NCBI RefSeq assembly: GCF_001589285.1
Contig: NZ_JEMA01000342.1
Coordinates: forward strand, 1-37,558
DNA: 37,558 nt
From: Sorangium cellulosum
Lineage (GTDB): Bacteria > Myxococcota_A > Polyangia > Polyangiales > Polyangiaceae
Reading direction: 5' to 3'
This document shows positions 25,872 through 33,392 of this stretch, piece after piece. Positions within the stretch are counted from its first letter, which is position 1. Every line of letters starts with the position of its first letter. Under the pieces are notes generated by a model. The model made no database searches. It worked only from the letters and a program-made list of their open reading frames with translations, and was not told the origin of the DNA. Both the position numbers and the translations under genes were made by a program.

Positions 25872-26645
25872 TCAGGCGCCGAGCCGCAGCCACGCGACAA
25901 CGCCGTGGTGATCCGAGCCGGAGAACGGCGCCCGCTCGCAGCGCGTGATCGCCCACCCCTCCCCGGGCTGGACGAAGACATAGTCGATGCGGCGCAGCGG
26001 CAGGCCCGCCGGCCAGGTGCCGCCTGCCTTGCCGGGGTGCGTCTGCGTCCACGCGTCGAGCCAGCTCGCCTCTCCAGCGCTCGCCTGGAGGTAACAGACA
26101 GCCTCCTCGCTCGGGAGCGCGTTGAAGTCGCCCATCAGCACGGCGCCGAGGCTCCTCGACTTCTCCCGCTCGCGCGCGGCGAAGCTCACGAGCTCCCGCA
26201 CGGTGCGCGCGCGCGCGCGCTTCGACAGCGAGAGGTGGGTGACGAGCACGTCGATCACCGCGCCCGCGTGCCGGATCGCGGCGCGCAGGACGACGCGCTG
26301 GCTGTCGCGCTCGAACGGGTCGTCGCGATCGAGCGTGAGCGCCTCGACGGAGTGGTCGAGCACCTCGATGTCCTCCCTGCAGAGCAGCGCGACCCCCTCG
26401 CACTCGCCGCTCGCGGCGACCCTGCCGGGCGCGAACCAGGCCCTGTATCCGCCGACGAGCCGCGAGAGCTCGCCTGCCTGCCCGAGGTCGCCGCTCGCGG
26501 ACGGCGCGTGCACCTCCTGGAGCCCGATGATGCAGGGCCGCAGATCGCCGAGGAGCCGGGCCAGCATCGTCCGGCGCCGCTCCCACAGGGCGACGCCACC
26601 CCAGATGTTCTGGGTCAGGATAACGAGGTCGCGTTCGTGGCTCAA
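25872..26645 (-). CDS. Endonuclease/exonuclease/phosphatase (EEP) family hydrolase
   Basis: 257 aa. It has the full EEP active-site set: TQNIW (Asn13), LQEV (Glu44), THLSL (His137), GDFNA (Asp173, Asn175), DYVF (Asp221) and SDHHG (Asp245, His246). The family cleaves phosphodiester or phosphomonoester bonds in nucleic acids, inositol phosphates or sphingomyelin using Mg2+. The start is a TTG at 26645 with GAGGAGG about 6 nt upstream. No signal peptide is seen, so it is cytosolic. The start lies 18 bp after the stop of the PLD-family gene, so the two phosphodiesterase-fold genes form an operon, which hints at phospholipid or nucleic-acid turnover. The substrate is unknown. Confidence 0.9.
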   Translation of the reverse strand: MSHERDLVILTQNIWGGVALWERRRTMLARLLGDLRPCIIGLQEVHAPSASGDLGQAGELSRLVGGYRAWFAPGRVAASGECEGVALLCREDIEVLDHSVEALTLDRDDPFERDSQRVVLRAAIRHAGAVIDVLVTHLSLSKRARARTVRELVSFAAREREKSRSLGAVLMGDFNALPSEEAVCYLQASAGEASWLDAWTQTHPGKAGGTWPAGLPLRRIDYVFVQPGEGWAITRCERAPFSGSDHHGVVAWLRLGA

Positions 26646-26663
26646 ATGCCTCCTCCTCGGGCG

Positions 26664-27914
26664 TCAGTCCGGGGATGTCTTAGTCAACGCGTCGAGGAGG
26701 CTCAAGGCCCCGTGAGCGAGCCAGTCCATCGCCTTGTCCGGGAGCGACCGCGCCGCGAGCGCGCCCCGGGTCACCGGCCGCGAGTCCGCCCTGTCCCGCG
26801 AGAACAGGTCGGCCACCCGGGCCACGAACTCCGGATCGAAAACGAAGAGATTCACCTCGTTGACGGCGCTCAGGCTGCTCGGGTTCGCGTTGAAGGTGCC
26901 AATCGTGCACCAGTCGTCGTCGACCAGCGCGAACTTCGAGTGCAGGACGTCCCGCTGGTACTCGAAGAGCCTGAAGCCGCGATCGAGCCACGCGGCGTGC
27001 TCGGCGCGCGCGGCCCGCTGGATGATGGGCAGATCCGTCTGGCCGGGGAGGATCACCTGGACGTCGACGCCGCGCCTGGCCGCGTCGACGAGGTCCTTGA
27101 GCATCCCGGCGGGCGGGAAGAAGTAGGCGTTCTCGATCCAGACGCGCCCCCTCGACCGCCGGATCGCCTCGCGGTGGCGGGCGTAGACGCGCGCGTTGTC
27201 GTCCGGCGTGTCCGCGACGAGCTCGAGGTCCGGGTACTTGCTCCCGGTCGCGTAGTCGCGCAGGCCCCCGCCCTCGCCGTCGGCCTCGCGCCAGCGCTGC
27301 TCGAAGAGGTACGCGAAATCGCCGACGCAGGGGCCCTCGACGCGCATACAGACGTCGTGCCACCCCTCGCCGCCGCGCCGCTCCGGGAGCCACTCGTCCC
27401 CCCAGGCCGCGCCGCCGGTGTAGGCGAGATCGTCGATCACGATCACGCGCGAGTGATCCCGGGGCAGCAGCCCGCCGCGGCCGAGCGCGATCGCCATGGG
27501 GCGGTAGGCGCGGACCTCGACGCCGCGGCGCCGGAGCTCCTCGAAGAACGGGGTGTCGGTCTCGTTCGAGCCGAGCGGATCGTAGAGCAGCCGCGTCCGC
27601 ACCCCGCGCGCGGCGGCCTGCCCCATGACCTCCGCGAACGAGCGCCCGAGCAGGTCGTCGCGGTAGATGTACGTCTCGATGTCGACGCGCCGCTCGGCGC
27701 GGTCGACGTCGCGGAAGATCGAGCCCAGCACCGCCTCCATGCCGGGCAGCAGGGTGAGCGCGTGCTCGGCCGTCAGGATGGGGCCGACGGCCTTCGGCGC
27801 GTCGGCGCCGGCGCCCGAGGACGCGGCGGCGCGACCGACGGGCGGAACCCCCGGCGCAGACACGCCGCGGCCATCGTCGAGGGGGCTGTGCAACCGGCGC
27901 TCGCGGAAGATCAT
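26664..27914 (-). CDS. Phospholipase D / cardiolipin-synthase-like protein
   Basis: 416 aa with two PLD half-sites. The second is canonical, HSKFALVD (His325, Lys327, Asp332), followed by GTFNANPSS. The first is HSRVIVID (His154, Arg156, Asp161), with Arg in place of the usual Lys. The family makes or breaks phosphodiester bonds through a phospho-His intermediate; the N-terminal ETYIYRDD and the general order match bacterial cardiolipin synthases without their N-terminal membrane helices. The start at 27914 is the first ATG; the ribosome site is weak and the first 50 residues look disordered, so a later start is possible. The gene is coupled to the downstream EEP gene (18-bp gap). Confidence 0.88.
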   Translation of the reverse strand: MIFRERRLHSPLDDGRGVSAPGVPPVGRAAASSGAGADAPKAVGPILTAEHALTLLPGMEAVLGSIFRDVDRAERRVDIETYIYRDDLLGRSFAEVMGQAAARGVRTRLLYDPLGSNETDTPFFEELRRRGVEVRAYRPMAIALGRGGLLPRDHSRVIVIDDLAYTGGAAWGDEWLPERRGGEGWHDVCMRVEGPCVGDFAYLFEQRWREADGEGGGLRDYATGSKYPDLELVADTPDDNARVYARHREAIRRSRGRVWIENAYFFPPAGMLKDLVDAARRGVDVQVILPGQTDLPIIQRAARAEHAAWLDRGFRLFEYQRDVLHSKFALVDDDWCTIGTFNANPSSLSAVNEVNLFVFDPEFVARVADLFSRDRADSRPVTRGALAARSLPDKAMDWLAHGALSLLDALTKTSPD

Positions 27915-28023
27915 CGCCGCAGTGTGGAGGATGCGCGGGGGGAGGCGAGCGCGCTGCGGGGCCCGCCCGTTGTCTTCTTCTTCGCCGCGCGCGCGCGGCG
28001 CGCGCCAGGCGGCGGGGGCGCGC

Positions 28024-28590
28024 TCAGTTGAGCGAGAGCGGGCCCTCGCCGGCCTTGGCGTCGCCCTTCATCTCGTGCGAGTTGGGATCGTACTTCGAGG
28101 TGCACTTGGCCATCACGAGGCTCGCCTCGAAGTTGCCGTCCTGCGTGAGCGCGCCCTCGACGGTCACCTGGACGCCGCCGCTCGGGACGTCGCGGAAGGT
28201 GTCGGGGATGACGCACTGGGCGTAGCGCACGGGCAGCTCGGCCTGCGTGCCGTGGATCTGGAAGCGGTACTCGCAGGGGGAGTCGCGCTTGACCAGCGTG
28301 CCCGGCACGAGCTCGCCCTCGACGCGGACCTTGCGGCCGGCGAGCTTGTCCTTCGAGGCGAGGAGCTGATCGACGGGCGTCGCGTAGACGGCGGCTTCCT
28401 TGAAGCCGACGAGGAACAGGGCGACGAGCGCGCCCACCATGACGAGCAGCGTCGCCAGCAGGCCGATGCTGCGCGACGGGCGCGGCTTCGGCTGCGGGCT
28501 CGACGCGGCCGGCTTCACGACCGCCGGGGTCTCCTGCTGCTCTGCGAGAGACAGCGCCTGGGCCAACTCATCATCCAGCTTCTTGCTCAT
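28024..28590 (-). CDS. CcmE-like haem-chaperone-family protein with CxxxY motif
   Basis: 188 aa. A cytoplasmic charged tail with a Pro-rich stretch precedes one membrane helix (about residues 41-63). An OB-fold periplasmic domain follows: LAGRKVRVEGELVPGTL, VRYAQCVIPDTFRD, VTVEGALTQDGNFEASLVMAKCTSKYDP. This matches CcmE, which carries haem covalently during cytochrome c maturation. The usual haem-binding His (AKHDExY) is replaced by Cys163 in CTSKY. CxxxY variants are known from some bacteria and archaea and bind haem through Cys. Two further Cys (106, 126) are present. The start at 28590 has AAGGG upstream; the longer frame is unsupported. No other ccm gene is nearby. The fold call is good; haem transfer is inferred. 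Confidence 0.78.
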   Translation of the reverse strand: MSKKLDDELAQALSLAEQQETPAVVKPAASSPQPKPRPSRSIGLLATLLVMVGALVALFLVGFKEAAVYATPVDQLLASKDKLAGRKVRVEGELVPGTLVKRDSPCEYRFQIHGTQAELPVRYAQCVIPDTFRDVPSGGVQVTVEGALTQDGNFEASLVMAKCTSKYDPNSHEMKGDAKAGEGPLSLN

Positions 28591-28717
28591 CGTGGAACCC
28601 TTCAGGCCCAGGCTAGCCCGCGCTCCACGGCCGGTCGAGCGCCACCTGCTCCGGCCCGCCCGCGATCGGCGGCAACCGCGCGTCGACCGCGCGGCATCCC
28701 GCAAGATCTGGACAGCC

Positions 28718-29371
28718 TTACCGGACTTGTCCCTCGCGAGCGGACTGCTCGAACTGGCGCGCCTGCTCGCGGAGGATCGAGACCTCCTCGGGGTCCGGGG
28801 ACGTGAAGCGGACGCGCAGCCCGTCCGCCGCCTCGACGACCCTGCCGCGCGCGCCGGTGCGGGCCATGTCGAACAGGCGGCAGCGCGTCCCGACGTCGCT
28901 CGGCGGCTCCTGTCCCGCCTGGCCGATCGCGCCGAGGTGCGCGTCGAGCTGGCGGGCGAGCGTGTCGAGCGAGGTCGCGCTGGCGCCGGGGCTCGGCGTC
29001 AGCACGATCTGCACGCCGCCCGGGATGTCCTCCGCGCTGACGCTCGTCGCCGCCGCGAGCTGCTCGCAGAGCGCGTGCTCGTCGACGCCGCCGCGCGCCC
29101 CGCGCTCGCCCGTCCGCCCCTCGTCGGCGGGGCCCCTGCCGAACTCGCCGCCCGGCCCCGGCGGCGCGCGCCTCGGCGCGGCGCCCGGCGGCTGTTCGTC
29201 CGCGTCGTAGGGCGCCTCGTCCTGGGGCACCTCGGACTCGAACGTCGGCGTCCCGGTGACCGGCTGGGCCGGCCGCCGCTCCCCGCCGCACCCGGAGGCG
29301 AGCGCGAGGAGCGCGAGGGATCCCAGAGTTACGTGCATGCGGTGAATCGTGTGGCGAGTCGACGCGTTCAT
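28718..29371 (-). CDS. Lipoprotein of unknown function (217 aa)
   Basis: The signal peptide ends in a lipobox LASGC (Cys28). A disordered, Pro/Glu/Gly-rich spacer follows (about 30-95), then a C-terminal domain of about 120 residues that is not recognised. That domain contains ALCEQLAAATSVSAEDIPGGVQIVLTP, a Cys in TRCRLFD and ends with a coiled-coil-like ILREQARQFEQSARE. The start at 29371 is supported by AGGAGG 5 nt upstream; an internal ATG at codon 12 also gives a good signal. It lies 127 bp upstream of the CcmE-like gene on the same strand, so co-transcription is possible. Confidence 0.8.
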   Translation of the reverse strand: MNASTRHTIHRMHVTLGSLALLALASGCGGERRPAQPVTGTPTFESEVPQDEAPYDADEQPPGAAPRRAPPGPGGEFGRGPADEGRTGERGARGGVDEHALCEQLAAATSVSAEDIPGGVQIVLTPSPGASATSLDTLARQLDAHLGAIGQAGQEPPSDVGTRCRLFDMARTGARGRVVEAADGLRVRFTSPDPEEVSILREQARQFEQSAREGQVR

Positions 29372-29726
29372 GGAGGCCTCCTGGAGTTTCTCCGCCCTGC
29401 CAGACAGCAGCCGCCGTGCCCGCGGGCGCGCGCCCCGCGACGATCGCGGCCCGTACAGAGCGACACCGCGGTGCACGCTCCGGCGTGCGCGCCGGCGATC
29501 GTCGTTGCCGCGCACGCGTGCGCGGTGGCGACCATCGCCGGCGCATCTGCGCCAGGCTCGGCCGCAGCCCCTCCCGGCCGCGCTCGAGGGAGGCCAGGCA
29601 TGCGAAGCATGCGACGCTCCCGATCGCTCGTCTCCCTCGTCGTCCCTCCTCGCTGCGCTGCTCGTGCCGCTCGCTTGCGGCGCGGGCGCGGGCTCCGTGC
29701 TCGCCCGAGGCAGCGGGCCTGAGCCC
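29372..29726. other. 355-bp intergenic region with a long imperfect palindrome
   Basis: Lies between the stop of the fused ECF sigma gene and the start of the lipoprotein at 29371. It contains a 50-bp near-palindrome (separate entry) and a GCATGC-gaa-GCATGC motif at about 29597-29611. No gene is supported, although short signal-peptide-like frames occur by chance. Confidence 0.5.
29492..29541. repeat. 50-bp near-perfect palindrome
   Basis: Arms of 24 nt (ccggcgat...ccgcgcac and its complement) match at about 20 of 24 positions around the centre cacgcgtg. It lies about 190 bp past the stop of the sigma gene on the minus strand. It could be a U-less terminator or a protein-binding site. Confidence 0.6.
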
Positions 29727-31343
29727 TCACGGGCCGTTCAAAGCCGCCTCGATGGCCGGGAGAAACATGGCGTGAGGGAACGCCGCGCGGAACCGCTCGG
29801 CTCGCGCGCCGGCGTCGGCGCGCCGCCCGGCCTGGACGAGCGCCTGGATGACCAGCGCCTCGCGCTGCTGGGCTCTCGGGCTGCGCGGATAGCTCCGCTC
29901 GTGCAGGGCCAGCACGTCGAGCGCCTCGGTCGCCTTCCCCTCGCTGAGCGCGATGCCGGCGCTGCTGAGCAGGGCGCTCTCCTCGGTCGTGCCGTGCTCG
30001 CCGGGCGGGGCCGCCTTGCGGGATGAGGCGCGTGATGGCGCCGCGGCCGCCACGTCCACGGCCGCCGGGGCCCCGGCGCTCACGACCGCGTCGGCCACGG
30101 CGAATCCGCCCGCGGCCCGCCCGCCGCGCCCGGCCCCGGCGCGCTCGGCTGGCTCGGGAGCGGCGCCTTCGACCTCGGCGCGGACGAACACCACCGGCGC
30201 CGCAGCAGGCGGCGGGAGCGCGGCATGGAGCACGCCCGCGCCCACCCCGGCCCCGCCGAGGAACAGCGCCGCGCCTGCCTTGATGAGCCTGGATCGCGCG
30301 ATCGTGACGAGCGGCGACGTGCGCTTCTCCCCGGTGGCGCCGGCGGCCTCCACCGCGCTCCCGGGGCGGCGCCGATGGGATGAGGAGGCACCTGCATGGG
30401 GCCGCGCTGCAGGGCCGCCGGAGAGGCCGTCCGTGCCGTCGCCCAGCCCGCCGGTCGAGGCGAGCGACCGCTCGAGCCGCGCCCACAGCGGTCCGGCGAG
30501 CTCCTGCGCCCGTCCAATCCCGCCCCTGCCCGCGCCGAGCAGCATGGGCCTGTCGTCCAGAGCGAACGGCGCCAGGGCGAAGCGCAGGCCACGAAGGCCG
30601 AGCGCGTCCGGGTCCCGCGCGGAGAGCCGTTTCACCGCGGCCGTGAACTCCTTGCGGGCGCGTCTCAGCCGGTCCCATGCGGTGTTCACGGGGATCTGGA
30701 GGGCCTGCGCGATGTCGCGCATGTCGCTTCCCTCGAGGTCGTAGAGCACGAACACCGCTCGTCGCTCCCACGCGATACGCAGGATGAGCTCGCGGACGAT
30801 ACGCTGCGTCTCGGCCTGCGCGACCCGGCGCTCCGCATCGAGCCCGGGGTCCGCGATCTCGATGGGCTCGGCGTCGTCGAGCGCGAGCAGCTCCCGCTGG
30901 TTCCGGGCGAGCCGCCGGTGGCGAAGGGCGACATGCGCGCTGATGCCCGCGACCCAGGGCTTGAGCGACAGGCGAGGATCGTGGTCGTCGAGGCGGCGGT
31001 GAACGACGAGAAACACCTCGTGCGCGACGTCGTGGAGATCGCGAGACGCAACGCCAAGCCGCCAGAGCACCGCGAGGACGTAGGGAAGCAAGGTCTGGTA
31101 GGCCTCCTCGAACGAGGGCCGCGGCGACGCCCCGATGGCCGGCGCAGGATCCCGATCGGCTGCGGCAGCGGGCTCTGGGTCGAGCGCGGGCGTCCTCTCC
31201 GAGGCGGGTGCAGGCGCCGCCTCCAGGGCGGGTGCGAGCGCAGGCGCCGGGTCGGGCGCAGGCGTCGCTTCCGAGGCGGGTGCAGGCGCCGGCGCCGGGT
31301 CGGACCCAGGAGGGGGCGCTTGGCGTGTTGGGGGCACTTTCAT
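29727..31343 (-). CDS. ECF sigma factor fused to a transmembrane and helical-repeat C-terminal domain
   Basis: 538 aa from the ATG at 31343. An unusual Pro/Ala/Glu-rich N-terminal repeat (about 11-75) precedes sigma region 2 (FEEAYQTLLPYVLAVLWRLGV, LHDVAHEVFLVVHRRL, about 78-150) and region 4 (WERRAVFVLYDLEGSDMRDIAQALQIPVNTAWDRLRRARKEF, about 192-235). A linker then leads to one hydrophobic segment (about 350-372), a second Pro/Ala-rich stretch and a C-terminal helical repeat domain (about 455-535; ALDVLALHERSYPRSPRAQQREALVIQALVQAGR). In myxobacteria the latter usually belongs to a separate membrane partner encoded beside an ECF gene, so this looks like a fusion. A promoter of the family described below sits 7 nt upstream of the ATG, which supports this start and autoregulation. 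Confidence 0.85.
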   Translation of the reverse strand: MKVPPTRQAPPPGSDPAPAPAPASEATPAPDPAPALAPALEAAPAPASERTPALDPEPAAAADRDPAPAIGASPRPSFEEAYQTLLPYVLAVLWRLGVASRDLHDVAHEVFLVVHRRLDDHDPRLSLKPWVAGISAHVALRHRRLARNQRELLALDDAEPIEIADPGLDAERRVAQAETQRIVRELILRIAWERRAVFVLYDLEGSDMRDIAQALQIPVNTAWDRLRRARKEFTAAVKRLSARDPDALGLRGLRFALAPFALDDRPMLLGAGRGGIGRAQELAGPLWARLERSLASTGGLGDGTDGLSGGPAARPHAGASSSHRRRPGSAVEAAGATGEKRTSPLVTIARSRLIKAGAALFLGGAGVGAGVLHAALPPPAAAPVVFVRAEVEGAAPEPAERAGAGRGGRAAGGFAVADAVVSAGAPAAVDVAAAAPSRASSRKAAPPGEHGTTEESALLSSAGIALSEGKATEALDVLALHERSYPRSPRAQQREALVIQALVQAGRRADAGARAERFRAAFPHAMFLPAIEAALNGP

Positions 31344-31350
31344 GGACAGG

Positions 31351-31385
31351 TAATCCGGCGAGGCCGCCCGGATCGTTGCGAAATC
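31351..31385 (-). promoter_or_regulatory. ECF-type promoter of the fused sigma gene
   Basis: On the minus strand: GATTTCGCAAC (31375-31385), a 17-bp spacer, then CGGATTA (31351-31357), then 7 nt to the ATG at 31343. The same -35 element and spacer recur at 36517-36551, with related versions at 32110 and 33672. The position predicts a transcript starting at or very near the ATG. Confidence 0.7.
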
Positions 31386-31448
31386 GTACACCGGCTCGAC
31401 GCGACCGGCCGAGCGGGTACCGGGCGGAGGTCTCACCCGGCGGCAGCG

Positions 31449-32102
31449 TCACCGGACGGCGCCCTCACCGAACGGCGGTCTCGGTGAGGCGAGCCTTTCG
31501 GCGAGCGCCTTCCTGGCGCAACGCAGCCGGCTGGCGGCGGAGTTGGGGTTCATGCCGCGCGCGCGTGCCCAGGCGGCGAGGCTCAGGGGCCCGGCCGCTG
31601 CGAACAGGACCTCGCGATGGCCTACGGGGAGCGCGGCGACGTCGCGGAGCGCGGCGCGGGCGAGGAGCTCGCCCTCGATCTCGACATGCGCCCTGCCGGC
31701 GGGCGCGCGGGGGGCGCCGCGCAGGATCGCGCGGCGGACGTAGGCGCTCTCGCGGTGATGGGACACCTGGCGCCAGACGATGCCGTGCAGCCATTCGCGC
31801 AGCGCGGCGCGCGGGTGCCGCCGCGGGTTCGGGCGGTATCTGCGCGCTCGAATCGCTTCCCAGGCGCCGAGGAGCACCGTCTGGAGGAGATCCTCTCGGT
31901 CGCGGGCGGGAACGTGGAGGGCGCGGAGCAGGAGGGCGACGAACGGCCGCTCGGCCCAGAGGGCCTCCATCGAGGGCGAGACAGCCGGGTGGAGCGCCTC
32001 GTTCGGCGTGCTGCGCGCGCGGCGGCGCGTCCTGGGTCCCGGCGCATCGGAGGACAGGCGGCGGCCCTCCCGCCGGGGAAGGATCGGCGATGGGGTCTTC
32101 AT
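31449..32102 (-). CDS. ECF sigma factor (217 aa)
   Basis: A short sigma-70-family protein. A basic disordered N-terminus (about 40 residues) precedes region 2 (RPFVALLLRALHVPARDREDLLQTVLLGAWEAI) and a linker with HGIVWRQVSHHRESA. Region 4 (LPVGHREVLFAAAGPLSLAAWARARGMNPNSAASRLRCARKALAERL) holds the helix-turn-helix for the -35 element. No anti-sigma gene is adjacent. The gene ends 105 bp before the start of the fused sigma gene on the same strand. The start at 32102 agrees with a promoter element 7 nt upstream, and with conservation of the first codons (MKTP.PI) in the duplicated relic at 33664. It may regulate itself, the downstream sigma gene, or both. Confidence 0.85.
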   Translation of the reverse strand: MKTPSPILPRREGRRLSSDAPGPRTRRRARSTPNEALHPAVSPSMEALWAERPFVALLLRALHVPARDREDLLQTVLLGAWEAIRARRYRPNPRRHPRAALREWLHGIVWRQVSHHRESAYVRRAILRGAPRAPAGRAHVEIEGELLARAALRDVAALPVGHREVLFAAAGPLSLAAWARARGMNPNSAASRLRCARKALAERLASPRPPFGEGAVR

Positions 32103-32225
32103 CGGGGCGGCTTCCGGGACTGCCCCGCTTGTCGCTGCACAATCGACGGGCCCGCCTACGCATGGGGCGCCCGGCAGGCGGGGGACGGGCGCATGACGGG
32201 GACAGTCGGGCCCTCGTGAAGGGCG
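32080..32225. repeat. Duplicated promoter segment, copy A
   Basis: Matches 33640-33801 over most of its length, with small indels. Shared runs include ggtcttcatcggggcgg, actgccccgctt, cgctgcacaatcgac and ggccctcgtgaaggg. It covers the start of the intact sigma gene and its promoter. Confidence 0.85.
32110..32144 (-). promoter_or_regulatory. ECF-type promoter of the 217-aa sigma gene
   Basis: Minus strand: GATTGTGCAGC (32134-32144), 17-bp spacer, CGGAAGC (32110-32116), then 7 nt to the ATG at 32102. The whole element is conserved in the duplicate at 33672-33706, including spacer length and distance to the ATG. Confidence 0.65.
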
Positions 32226-32226
32226 C

Positions 32227-32390
32227 CTTCCCTTGCGGCGGGCTCGCGGCTCCCGCGATCTCTTTCGCTGCCCCTACTGGGTGGGACAGGACATGCACCT
32301 CGGTGAATGCCGTCGGGGGGTCGCGGAAATCATCGCCGGCTTCCGTGCTGCGCGCCGAGCTCCTCGCCGACGCACGCCCCCCGGACGATG
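32227..32390 (+). pseudogene. Relic of a Cys-rich lipoprotein gene (paralogue of 33978-35234)
   Basis: Nucleotides 32227-32312 align with 34513-34600 at high identity (shared runs ttcgctgcccc, tgcacctcgg, gaatgc). Translated, this gives AAPAISFAAPTGWDRTCTSVNAV against ATSFAAPAGWDGTCTSANAV. Weaker similarity continues to about 32390. The first 180 codons and the rest of the gene are missing. It sits just past copy A of the duplicated promoter segment, in the same relative orientation as the intact lipoprotein next to copy B. Confidence 0.75.
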
Positions 32391-32509
32391 TTCACTCCTG
32401 CGGATTCTCCTCGTCCTCCATCCCCAGATTGGACACCAGATGCCCCTTCCGCATGGCACCGTCCCACTCGGCGGACGTGGGTCCGCTGCTTGCGTCGGTC
32501 GCCGTTACC

Positions 32510-32962
32510 ATGCGAATTGCTCCAGCGGTTGCCGCCCTCGTCTCTCTCCATGGAGTCGCTCCATGTGTTGCATCTTGCGTCATGCACCCATCGGAGACTT
32601 TCTCTGAGACGGAGATCGATACACCGACAAGCGCTCCAGAAACCGGCAACTTGACACTTGACGACGAAACGGAGAACGGTCCCACGACCGAACCAGAGGC
32701 GATCGCCTCGGCCAAGATCATCCGCTGCAAGAGACATGAGCACGGCGCTGACTGCATGACGCGGTGCGCCGACGCAGGAATATCTTGCCCAGCCGGAAGA
32801 AAACATCCGTACAAAGGCGACGTCAAGACTGGACTGTTGTGGCAATGCAGATCCGTCGGCGTGGTCAGCAGCTGCTGGTACTATTACGAGAACGGAGATA
32901 GATGCATATTCCTCGGCATGGTTCCCCTTATGTGCCGCTACGAGGGTGGAATTCCTGATTAA
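32510..32962 (+). CDS. Small Cys-rich secreted protein, probable lipoprotein (150 aa)
   Basis: Not assigned to a named family. The ATG at 32510 gives MRIAPAVAALVSLHGVAPCVASC, a signal-like segment with a possible lipobox VASC. An acidic Thr/Glu-rich spacer follows. The compact C-terminal domain has eight Cys (RCKRH, DCMTRC, ISCPAG, WQCRS, SSCWYYYENGDRC, LMCRYEGG), consistent with four disulfides in an extracellular module. The upstream in-frame extension runs through the lipoprotein relic and is rejected. Local GC is lower than average. Its 3' end overlaps the 3' end of the convergent gene 32928-33392 by 35 bp. No ribosome site is obvious. Confidence 0.6.
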   Translation: MRIAPAVAALVSLHGVAPCVASCVMHPSETFSETEIDTPTSAPETGNLTLDDETENGPTTEPEAIASAKIIRCKRHEHGADCMTRCADAGISCPAGRKHPYKGDVKTGLLWQCRSVGVVSSCWYYYENGDRCIFLGMVPLMCRYEGGIPD

Positions 32963-33392
32963 GAGCGCGCGCGTAGAACGCCGCTACCCGCGCCGCGCGC
33001 TTCCAGTCCCGTCCGAACAGACACTCCATGCACCGAAGTGCGAGCGGGCAGAGCTCGGGCGACCGCTCACCGCCCGAGAGCGCAGCGGAACCTAGTCCGC
33101 GGAGTCGCTGCATCCGCTCGATGTCTTCTACAGTGATAGGTGTAGGCCCGTGCAGGCGACCGCGAATGTGCTCCACCATCACCTCCTCGATGGCGATCAG
33201 GGTGTTTTCCCACGCCACGGGATCCACCTGGAGATCGGCGTCGCCGCGCTTGATCGCTTCGGCGAGGATGCGGATGTAGCCGACGGCGTAGAGCTTGGCC
33301 ATCGACGCCCATTCGAGCAGATCCTCTTCTTCTTCCGGGATGAGTTGGTCCGGATCAGATTCTTCCGGGATGAGTTGGTCCGGATCAGACAT
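32928..33392 (-). CDS. Hypothetical protein (154 aa)
   Basis: Not recognised. It is soluble and predicted to be helical. The N-terminus contains a perfect in-frame duplication of ten residues (SDPDQLIPEE twice), encoded by a 30-bp direct repeat at about 33330-33390. The rest is acidic to residue about 110 (EDLLEWASMAKLYAVGYIRILAEAIKRG), then turns basic (RDWKRAARVAAFYARALNQ) and includes two Cys near LCPLALRCMECLF. The start is the ATG at 33392. It converges on, and overlaps by 35 bp, the small Cys-rich protein gene. The frame has normal codon use, and the antisense frames do not. Confidence 0.65.
   Translation of the reverse strand: MSDPDQLIPEESDPDQLIPEEEEDLLEWASMAKLYAVGYIRILAEAIKRGDADLQVDPVAWENTLIAIEEVMVEHIRGRLHGPTPITVEDIERMQRLRGLGSAALSGGERSPELCPLALRCMECLFGRDWKRAARVAAFYARALNQEFHPRSGT

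Noticed and set aside
21631..25911. 1426-codon plus-strand frame
   Set aside because: It is the mirror of the Cys-rich/PPC lipoprotein. The minus-strand reading has clear repeats, signal peptide and domains; the plus reading is Arg/Val/Asp-rich without any.
29349..30026. Plus-strand frame with a signal-peptide-like SSLLAALLVPLACGAG
   Set aside because: It runs antisense into the fused sigma gene, has no ribosome site, and the hydrophobic run is short and chance-like.
31208..32509. Long plus-strand extension upstream of the small Cys-rich protein
   Set aside because: It is antisense to the sigma gene and passes through the lipoprotein relic; the credible start is the ATG at 32510 with a signal-like sequence.
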